From Lachnospiraceae bacterium UBA3802 (GTDB lineage Bacteria > Bacillota > Clostridia > Lachnospirales > Lachnospiraceae), in NCBI GenBank assembly GCA_002369155.1, contig DFEM01000041.1:1-12426 (forward strand): DNA of 12,426 bases, written 5' to 3'. Position 1 is the first letter of the stretch. Each line of letters begins with the position of its first letter. The position numbers and the translations under genes were made by a program. A model generated the notes under the pieces. It was not told where the DNA came from. It did not search any database and saw only the letters and a list, made by a program, of their open reading frames with translations. This document shows, in pieces, positions 6,626 through 12,426 of this stretch.

Positions 6626-8377
6626 TTATTCGCTCTCTTCCTCGTTAGCCCACTGGCTCATGTAAAGTTCCTTATAGAAACCGCCGGCTTTTATAAGCTC
6701 TTCGTGACTGCCCTGCTCAATGATATTGCCGTCCTTCATAACCAGAATCACATCCGCATTTTTAATCGTCGAAAGTCGGTGAGCAACTATAAAACTCGTC
6801 TTTCCCTTCATGAGTTTGGCGAATGCATCCTGAACCTTTAGTTCCGTACGGGTATCGATTGAACTTGTAGCTTCATCCAGGATTAAAATCGGAGGATTCA
6901 TAATCATTACTCTGGAAATACAAAGAAGCTGCTTCTGGCCGTTTGAAAGATTGCCGCCGTCCTCTGAAATCTGAGTGTTGTAACCGTCTTTCATTCGCTC
7001 GATAAAGCGATGGGCGTGGCATTCCCTGCAGGCATTTATGACTTCTTCGTCGCTTATATCCCTTCCCAAGGTGATATTGTCTCGCACACTTCCTTTTCTT
7101 AGCCAGGTTTCCTGCAAAACCATACCGAAATTATCGCGGTAATCTTTTCTGTCAAACTTCTGAATATTAATGCCGTTCATCAATATTTCGCCGGCATTGA
7201 CATCGTAGAATCTCATGATGAGATTGATAAGCGTCGTCTTGCCGCAGCCCGTGGGGCCGACAATTGCCACACGAAGGCCTTTTTCAACCTTAAGCGAGAA
7301 ATCTTCGATAAGCTTCTGCTTTTCGGTATACGAAAAATATACATTCCTGAATTCAAGATTTTTGAATTCATCGATCTTTGCGGCAGATTCGTTAGTTTCT
7401 GTTTGGGCTTCTTCTTTTTCGTTTAAGAATTCCCTTATTCTGTCCGCGCAGGCAAGTGCGTTTTGAAACTCCGTGATGACGCCGGAAATCTCGTTAAAAG
7501 GCTTGGTATACTGATTGGCGTATGAAAGAAATACCGTCAGTTCACCGATGGAAAGAAGTCCTTTGGTTACAATTGCCATTGCGCCGAATATTGCTACGCC
7601 CGCATAAACGAGTGCGTTTACAAAACGAGTCGAAGGATTGGTTAAGGACGAATAAAAGGTCGCTTTAAGGGATGCATCCTTTAAGGCACGGTTCATCTTT
7701 TCAAACTTTTCGATGTTTTCCTCTTCTTTTCCGAAGGCTCTTACGACTTTCTGGTTTGAAACCATTTCGTTGATAAAAGAAACCTGTGTACTTCTTGCTT
7801 CGGTTTGTTTTTGGAAAAGACTGTAGGTTCTTTTTGATACAAATCCCGCCACAAAGAATGAAAGAGGAGTGACAAAAACAACGACGACGGTTATTCGCCA
7901 GTCCATAATCACCATCAAAATCAGGGTTCCGAGTATTGTCAGCACTCCGGTGAAAAACTGCGTGAATCCCATAAGCAGTCCGTCGGAGAGAGTCTCGACA
8001 TCCGCTATCATTCTCGACACCAGATCGCCCTGAGGATGCGAATCGACATAGGATATCGGGAGACGGTGAATCTTTTGCATCGCATCTTTCCTTATCTCGC
8101 TGACAACTCCCGCCGTAAGACGGTTGTTGATGAGGCTTAAAAGAAGCTGCGAAACGATTGTAACCCCTATCAGGATGAGAATGTATACGATAATCTGCTT
8201 AAGGGAGAAGAAGTCCACATTGCCCTTTTCTATTACCATATCCACACCCTTGCCGGTGAATTTGGGAATAAAAAGGCTTCCCGCCACAGTCAGTGCGGAA
8301 AAGAAAACAGAACCTATAACCCAGTACCATTTCTTAAATACATATTTCATCAGGAAGGAGAATGTCGTGTTTTTCAT
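6626..8377 (-). CDS. ABC exporter half-transporter with canonical Walker B Glu (second gene of heterodimer)
   Basis: This 583-aa protein has six membrane helices (about 18-305) fused to an ATPase domain (about 340-580), the usual layout of ABCB-type exporters. Walker A is GPTGCGKT (374-381), the Q-loop Gln is Q422, Walker B is ILILD (497-501) with catalytic E502, and the switch His is H533. The signature is LSNGQ (477-481) instead of LSGGQ. The ATG overlaps the stop of the upstream half-transporter (ATGA), with AAGGAGGG inside the end of that gene, so the two are translationally coupled and should form a heterodimer. Relatives such as BmrCD, YheI/YheH and TM287/288 export drugs or lipophilic compounds. 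The substrate here is unknown; a multidrug or lipid exporter is the best description. Confidence 0.95.
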   Translation of the reverse strand: MKNTTFSFLMKYVFKKWYWVIGSVFFSALTVAGSLFIPKFTGKGVDMVIEKGNVDFFSLKQIIVYILILIGVTIVSQLLLSLINNRLTAGVVSEIRKDAMQKIHRLPISYVDSHPQGDLVSRMIADVETLSDGLLMGFTQFFTGVLTILGTLILMVIMDWRITVVVVFVTPLSFFVAGFVSKRTYSLFQKQTEARSTQVSFINEMVSNQKVVRAFGKEEENIEKFEKMNRALKDASLKATFYSSLTNPSTRFVNALVYAGVAIFGAMAIVTKGLLSIGELTVFLSYANQYTKPFNEISGVITEFQNALACADRIREFLNEKEEAQTETNESAAKIDEFKNLEFRNVYFSYTEKQKLIEDFSLKVEKGLRVAIVGPTGCGKTTLINLIMRFYDVNAGEILMNGINIQKFDRKDYRDNFGMVLQETWLRKGSVRDNITLGRDISDEEVINACRECHAHRFIERMKDGYNTQISEDGGNLSNGQKQLLCISRVMIMNPPILILDEATSSIDTRTELKVQDAFAKLMKGKTSFIVAHRLSTIKNADVILVMKDGNIIEQGSHEELIKAGGFYKELYMSQWANEEESE

Positions 8378-10161
8378 ACCGCTCCCTCCTTTAATTCAGG
8401 CAATTCCTCTTCGGGGAACTGCGATTTGTAAATTTCTCTGTAAGCAACGCAGTTTCTCAAAAGCTCGTCATGACTTCCGACTCCTGCCTCTTCGCCGTTT
8501 TCAAGCACGATGATTTTGTCGGCGTCCATTATGCTGGCCGCTCTTTGGGAAACTATAAAACAAATGGAATCGTTGCAAATCTCCCTGATTCCCGCTCTGA
8601 CTTTTTTCTCCGTAACGTAATCGAGAGCCGATGTGGAATCGTCGAGGATGAGTATCTCGGGCTTCTTAATGAGAGCCCTTGCAATCGAAAGCCTCTGCCT
8701 CTGTCCGCCGGAGAAATTCTTTCCGCCTTCGTTTACTTCGGCTTTCAGGGCACCCTTCTTTTGATATACAAAATCATATGCCGCCGCTCTCTTTAAGCTT
8801 TCGTCCATTTCTTCTTTGTCGGCATCCGATTTGCCCCATCTTAAATTGTCCTCGATCGTTCCTTTGAAAAGAACCGCGGTCTGGGGCACTGTTCCTATGA
8901 AGCGACGCATTGCTCTCGTGATTGCAAGTACTTCGCTTTCTTCTTTCAAATCGGGATTATTTGCTTCGCAAAAATCCTTTAGTTTTGTATCGTTTATTTT
9001 GATTTCGCCGCTTTTTGCGCCGTAATATCCGCAAATGAGATTGACAAGCGTGGTTTTTCCGGAGCCCGTGCCTCCGATGATTCCGATGATTTCTCCTTTT
9101 TGAGCTTCAAAGGAAATATCTTTTACGGCTTCTTTCAAAGCGTTTGGATACGAAAAGCCGACCTTTTTGAATTCAATCGAGTTGATTTTTTTATCGGTTA
9201 CGGCAGTTTCGCTCTCCCCGTTTGTATCTTTTAACATCTCGGATACCCTGTCTGCGCAGGCAAGGGATTTTGTCACGGTAATTATAAGATTGGCAAGCTT
9301 TATAAGCTCAACCAGAATCTGCGCCATATAATTTAAAAGCGCAATCAGCTCACCTCTTAAGATGTTTCCCGAGAATACTTCGGTGGCGCCGACATACAAA
9401 ACGGCCACCGTAGCCGCATTGACCAAAAGGAAGGTTACGGGATTCATAAATGCCGTGATTCTACCGGCAAGAAGCTGAACTTTCTTAAGATAATCTATGT
9501 CTTTTTCGAAAGATTCTCTTTCTTCGTCATCGGCGTTAAACGCACGAAGAACCCTGATACCGCTTAAGTTTTCTCTGGTCTTTACGGTAACAGTGTCGAG
9601 GGAATTCTGAACTTTTTTATAAAGGGGAATGCTCTTTAAAAGAATTGCAAACACCACTATAAAAAGGAGTGGTACGCATATTACGAACACAACGGCCGCT
9701 TTTGCGTCGACCGTGAATGCCATGATTACGGCACCGAATACTATAAAAGGGGAACGAAGAAAAAGGCGAAGTACCAGATTTACACCGGTTTGCAGCTGAT
9801 TTACATCGGATGTAATCCTGGTAATAAGAGAACCCGTTCCGTATTCTTCAAGCTGCGAAAAGGTGCGGGACTGGATGTTTTTAAATATCGCTTCCCTTAA
9901 ACTTGCGGCAAATCCCGTAGCGGCTTTTGCGGCAAAATATTGAGCCGTCACGGCGCACACTAGACCCACAAATGCCAGTGCCACCATAACGGCTCCCATT
10001 TTTAAAATATATGTTTTGTCCGAATTAGCTATACCGCGATTGATAATTCCCGCAACAACAAGGGGAATCAACAGTTCAAAAGAAGCCTCAATCAGCTTGA
10101 AAATCGGACCGAGAATGCTTTCTTTTGTATACGGTTTTAAAAATTTTAACAATTGCTTCAT
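8374..10161 (-). CDS. ABC exporter half-transporter with degenerate Walker B/H-loop (first gene of heterodimer)
   Basis: This 595-aa protein has membrane helices in the first 300 residues or so and an ATPase domain from about 327. Walker A is GGTGSGKT (363-370), the Q-loop Gln is Q427 and the signature FSGGQ (483-487) is normal. The catalytic Glu after Walker B is Asp (ILILD at 503-507, then D508), and the switch His is Gln (Q539 in FIVSQR). These are the changes seen in the weak-ATPase partner of heterodimeric exporters. Between the strand after Walker A and the Q-loop (about 398-417) there is an acidic insertion of roughly 15 residues compared with usual ABC domains. The ribosome site is weak (AAAGAGA), while the promoter upstream is strong. 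It lies 63 bp after the pfoR-like gene. Confidence 0.95.
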   Translation of the reverse strand: MKQLLKFLKPYTKESILGPIFKLIEASFELLIPLVVAGIINRGIANSDKTYILKMGAVMVALAFVGLVCAVTAQYFAAKAATGFAASLREAIFKNIQSRTFSQLEEYGTGSLITRITSDVNQLQTGVNLVLRLFLRSPFIVFGAVIMAFTVDAKAAVVFVICVPLLFIVVFAILLKSIPLYKKVQNSLDTVTVKTRENLSGIRVLRAFNADDEERESFEKDIDYLKKVQLLAGRITAFMNPVTFLLVNAATVAVLYVGATEVFSGNILRGELIALLNYMAQILVELIKLANLIITVTKSLACADRVSEMLKDTNGESETAVTDKKINSIEFKKVGFSYPNALKEAVKDISFEAQKGEIIGIIGGTGSGKTTLVNLICGYYGAKSGEIKINDTKLKDFCEANNPDLKEESEVLAITRAMRRFIGTVPQTAVLFKGTIEDNLRWGKSDADKEEMDESLKRAAAYDFVYQKKGALKAEVNEGGKNFSGGQRQRLSIARALIKKPEILILDDSTSALDYVTEKKVRAGIREICNDSICFIVSQRAASIMDADKIIVLENGEEAGVGSHDELLRNCVAYREIYKSQFPEEELPELKEGAV

Positions 10162-10195
10162 CTTTACGTATCTCTTTGGTTTTATCTTCCATTAG

Positions 10196-10224
10196 ATTAT
10201 ACGAAAATGAAAACACATTGTAAA
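10196..10224 (-). promoter_or_regulatory. near-consensus sigma-A promoter for the ABC exporter operon
   Basis: On the minus strand TTTACA (10219-10224), a 17-bp spacer and a perfect TATAAT (10196-10201) stand 34 bp before the first ABC gene. The -35 box abuts the stop codon of the pfoR-like gene. No terminator hairpin is visible between the two genes, so read-through from pfoR may add to this promoter. Confidence 0.75.
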
Positions 10225-11289
10225 TTATTTAAGCTTCATATCGCCGTCTTTAATCCAGCCGAGTTTTCTCATGCCGAATGCGATAAGCCATGACAATACG
10301 CCTGGAAGGATGAAACAAAGAAGCGCAATCTCAAGAAGTACAAGCCATGCAGGTGTTCCGTTTTCGGTCATTACCTGAAAAGCGTTGATGGGTCCGACCA
10401 AACCTGCTGTACCCATACCTGAGCCTGTAGCATTGTTTTCAAACCCGAATACCATGGTTGAAATCGGTCCGATGATTGCACTCGAAATGATTGCGGGAAG
10501 CCAGATAATGGGCTTTTTAACAATGTTAGGCATCTGAAGCATACTTGTTCCGATACCCTGTGCAAAGAGACCGTTCCATTTATTGTCTTTAAAGCTGGCA
10601 ACCGCAAAACCGATCATGTTGGCACAACATCCGACTGTTGCGGCACCTGCTGCTATTCCGCCTAATTTAAGAATTACACCGATGGCTGCCGAGCTGATGG
10701 GGAGAGTCAATGCAATACCCATGAGAACGGATACTATGATTCCCATAAAGAAAGGAGCCTGGTCGGTACCGTATTTAATCAAATCTCCGACAAAAGTCAT
10801 GAACTTTGAAATGGGAGGTCCGAGGATAAGTCCTACCGTAGAGCCCACGGTGATTAAGCAAAGAGGGGTAATCAAAATATCGAGTTTTGTCTTTCCTGCA
10901 ACGACTTTTCCGAGATATACCGCAGCGATTGCTGCGAGGAATGCACCAAGAGGTTCTCCTGGACCCGAAAGTGTCATCTTGCCTTCGGTAAGAATTGTTC
11001 CTGCGATGATTTGAGATGCAAATGCACCTGTCATTCCGGCTACTGCCGAAGAAAGTATTGTCAGAGGCTGGGCTTTAAGTTTAATGGCCACGCCGCATCC
11101 GATACCCGCACCTGTGAGCATCTGAGCCACTTTTCCGACGAGAGTCACATATCTTCCGATTTCTCCCGGAATAACGGTTCCGATCTGTAAAACAATGGTT
11201 CCGATTATAAGTGTGGCAAAAAGTCCTGTTGCCATTCCGCTTAAACCGTCAATAAAAAATTCTTTCAAAAAATCCTTAAACTTCTTCAT
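10225..11289 (-). CDS. PfoR-like membrane protein, PTS_EIIC_2 family
   Basis: This 354-aa, very hydrophobic protein has about nine to ten membrane segments across its whole length. It matches the PTS EIIC-like family that includes PfoR of Clostridium perfringens. Recognisable stretches are the N-terminal FFIDGLSGMATGLFATLIIGT (11-31), the Gly-rich loop TLSGPGEPLGAFLAA (106-120), and the region GIGTSMLQMPNIVKKPIIWLPAIISS (245-270). No IIA or IIB domain and no histidine or cysteine phosphorylation motif is present. Proteins of this family resemble the sugar-conducting IIC subunit without clear PTS partners, and real transport activity is not established. PfoR was first described as influencing perfringolysin expression. 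The start has AAAGG 7 nt upstream and a strong promoter. It is divergent from a sodium:solute symporter and followed by the ABC exporter genes. Confidence 0.88.
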   Translation of the reverse strand: MKKFKDFLKEFFIDGLSGMATGLFATLIIGTIVLQIGTVIPGEIGRYVTLVGKVAQMLTGAGIGCGVAIKLKAQPLTILSSAVAGMTGAFASQIIAGTILTEGKMTLSGPGEPLGAFLAAIAAVYLGKVVAGKTKLDILITPLCLITVGSTVGLILGPPISKFMTFVGDLIKYGTDQAPFFMGIIVSVLMGIALTLPISSAAIGVILKLGGIAAGAATVGCCANMIGFAVASFKDNKWNGLFAQGIGTSMLQMPNIVKKPIIWLPAIISSAIIGPISTMVFGFENNATGSGMGTAGLVGPINAFQVMTENGTPAWLVLLEIALLCFILPGVLSWLIAFGMRKLGWIKDGDMKLK

Positions 11290-11340
11290 TTCCGTACCTT
11301 TCGTTAACTTCAGTTATCAGACTAAAAATATTTGCACTAA

Positions 11341-11369
11341 ACATTATCATTGAAAGCATTTTTTGTCAA
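11341..11369 (-). promoter_or_regulatory. promoter for the pfoR-like gene
   Basis: The minus strand shows a perfect TTGACA (11364-11369). The -10 is either GATAAT (11343-11348, 15-bp spacer) or the TG-extended TAATGT (11341-11346, 17-bp spacer). The transcription start would lie about 45 nt before the pfoR-like ATG. Confidence 0.65.
11351..11364. promoter_or_regulatory. possible cre-like (CcpA) site in the pfoR promoter
   Basis: TGAAAGCATTTTTT matches the cre model TGAAAGCGCTTTCA at 10 of 14 bases, but the central CG, usually important, is CA. It sits between the -35 and -10 boxes, where binding would repress. Weak evidence by itself. Confidence 0.2.
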
Positions 11370-11437
11370 ACCTTTATTTGATTAAACTTTAAATTCCCTC
11401 AGACACAAATCTTCTTTATAAATAAGAATGTTTTTTA

Positions 11438-11466
11438 TTGACAGAAAAATAAATATATGTTACTTT
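11438..11466 (+). promoter_or_regulatory. promoter for the sodium:solute symporter gene
   Basis: Plus strand: perfect TTGACA (11438-11443), an exact 17-bp spacer, then a TG-extended but otherwise poor -10, TGTTACTTT (11458-11466). The predicted leader is about 80 nt. It is back-to-back with the pfoR promoter, the two -35 boxes being about 70 bp apart. Confidence 0.55.
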
Positions 11467-11487
11467 AATACCGCAAAGTGTAAAACT

Positions 11488-11501
11488 TTAAAGCGCTAAA
11501 T
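11488..11501. promoter_or_regulatory. possible cre-like operator in the symporter leader
   Basis: TTAAAGCGCTAAAT keeps the central AAAGCGCT of the cre model and matches the left half well (9 of 10), but the right half poorly. It lies just downstream of the predicted symporter transcription start, a common repressor position. The overlapping TTTAAAGCGCTAAA is also partly palindromic. Confidence 0.25.
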
Positions 11502-11552
11502 TGCCAATATCGCAAAATATCTTAAATTAGCATTTACACAAAAGGAGATAAT

Positions 11553-12426
11553 ATGAAAATTCTTACTGTAATCCTTCTGGTATGCTTCTTTGCACTGATG
11601 ATCGGAGTCGGTGTTTATACCAGACAAAAAGCAACGGACGTTAACGGGTTCGTTTTGGGCGGCAGAAGCGTAGGTCCCTGGCTTACGGCTTTCGCGTTCG
11701 GTACATCTTATTTCTCGGCCGTAATCTTCGTAGGTTATGCCGGACAGTTCGGCTGGAACTTCGGTCTTTCAAGTACCTGGGCAGGTCTTGGAAACGCCTT
11801 TATCGGTTCCCTGCTGGCATGGAATATTTTAGGAAGAAGAACCCGTGTCATGACACAGCATTTCGATGCAAAGACAATGCCGGATTTCTTCGGAAAAAGA
11901 TTCGATTCAAAGACTTTAAAAATCGCAGCTTCAATAATCGTATTTATTTTCCTTATTCCTTATACCGCATCTTTGTACAACGGTTTATCAAGCCTTTTCG
12001 GTCTTGTATTTGAGATTCCTTACTGGGTAGTTATCCTTGTAATGGCAGTTCTTACCGGTGTATACGTAATCTTCGGCGGATACATGGCAACGGCAATCAA
12101 CGATTTCATTCAGGGAATCATAATGCTCTTTGGTATTTCAGCCGTTATCATTTCCGTTATCATGCAAAACGGCGGTCTCGTAACTGCAATGAAGACTCTT
12201 TCGTCTATCGAAGGCGATGCAGGATGGGCAGGCGCTTATTCATCATTCCTCGGACCCGATCCCCTCGCTTTGCTTTTCGTGGTAATCCTTACATCACTCG
12301 GTACATGGGGACTTCCTCAGATGGTCGGTAAATTCTATGCGATCAAGAGTGAAAACGATATTCATAAAGGAACTGTAATTTCAACTGTATTCGCAATCGT
12401 GGTTGCCGGCGGATGTTACTTCCTCG
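11553..12426 (+). CDS. sodium:solute symporter (SSS family), N-terminal part (cut by window edge)
   Basis: From the ATG at 11553, 291 codons are open to the end of the window; the family is usually 450-550 aa, so slightly more than half is visible. Proteins of this family couple uptake of a small solute to sodium entry. The first helix (2-22) is followed by the family segment FVLGGRSVGPWLTAFAFGTS (33-52) and SAVIFVGYAGQFGW. The conserved NDFIQGIIMLFG, typical of helix 5-6 in SSS proteins, occurs after a run of hydrophobic segments. A late GTWGLPQMVGKFYAIK also fits. A strong AAGGAGATAAT ribosome site decides the start. Solute is unknown: proline, pantothenate, sialic acid and sugars are all carried by relatives. 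It is the only clear plus-strand gene in the window. Confidence 0.93.
   Translation, partial: MKILTVILLVCFFALMIGVGVYTRQKATDVNGFVLGGRSVGPWLTAFAFGTSYFSAVIFVGYAGQFGWNFGLSSTWAGLGNAFIGSLLAWNILGRRTRVMTQHFDAKTMPDFFGKRFDSKTLKIAASIIVFIFLIPYTASLYNGLSSLFGLVFEIPYWVVILVMAVLTGVYVIFGGYMATAINDFIQGIIMLFGISAVIISVIMQNGGLVTAMKTLSSIEGDAGWAGAYSSFLGPDPLALLFVVILTSLGTWGLPQMVGKFYAIKSENDIHKGTVISTVFAIVVAGGCYFL

Noticed and set aside
10583..11014. Open frame of 143 codons on the plus strand opposite the pfoR-like gene
   Set aside because: It lies wholly inside a well-supported membrane-protein gene, has no ribosome site, and its composition is what antisense of a hydrophobic gene gives.
11428..11499. 23-codon open frame in the pfoR/symporter intergenic region
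   Set aside because: It has no ribosome site and contains the -35 and -10 boxes of the symporter promoter.

Overview
The window looks like chromosomal DNA of a low-to-moderate GC Firmicute, most probably a gut or rumen Lachnospiraceae (Clostridia). The reasons are strong AAGGAGG-type ribosome binding sites, the codon use, and protein families typical of that group: an FGGY 'MMHGY' sugar-kinase subfamily, a PfoR-type PTS-IIC-like protein, a duplicated-RCK TrkA, and a heterodimeric ABC exporter. The family assignment is inference; the genus cannot be told. No tRNA, rRNA, CRISPR array, insertion sequence or phage gene is visible.

Layout, right to left, because almost everything is on the minus strand. 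A 263-bp divergent promoter region (11290-11552) separates a rightward sodium:solute symporter (cut by the right edge) from a leftward PfoR-like membrane protein. A near-consensus promoter directly after the pfoR-like stop then drives two half-transporter genes that overlap by 4 bp and encode a heterodimeric ABC exporter. Next come ybeY (rRNA-processing endoribonuclease), a zinc-ribbon protein of unknown function with its own promoter, a soluble DagK-type lipid kinase, trkA and trkH (potassium uptake), a membrane-bound GGDEF diguanylate cyclase, and the start of an FGGY sugar kinase cut by the left edge. Gaps from trkA leftward are 12-18 bp, so trkA-trkH-GGDEF-FGGY is almost certainly one transcript. 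The lipid kinase may belong to it across a 65-bp gap.

Most of the window is ordinary housekeeping and transport. The parts worth a second look are: (i) the 210-aa zinc-ribbon protein, with a Gly/Arg-rich N-terminus, a regular 11-residue (hendecad) coiled-coil repeat and a CPYC/CQYC ribbon; (ii) the perfect 11-bp hairpin behind it and a 12-nt complementarity between its 5' leader and that hairpin; (iii) co-transcription of a potassium channel system with a diguanylate cyclase and a sugar kinase; (iv) the ABC pair, whose sequence departures all fall on one of the two composite ATP sites. I see no clear candidate for a wholly new multi-gene system. The zinc-ribbon gene is the only unexplained protein.
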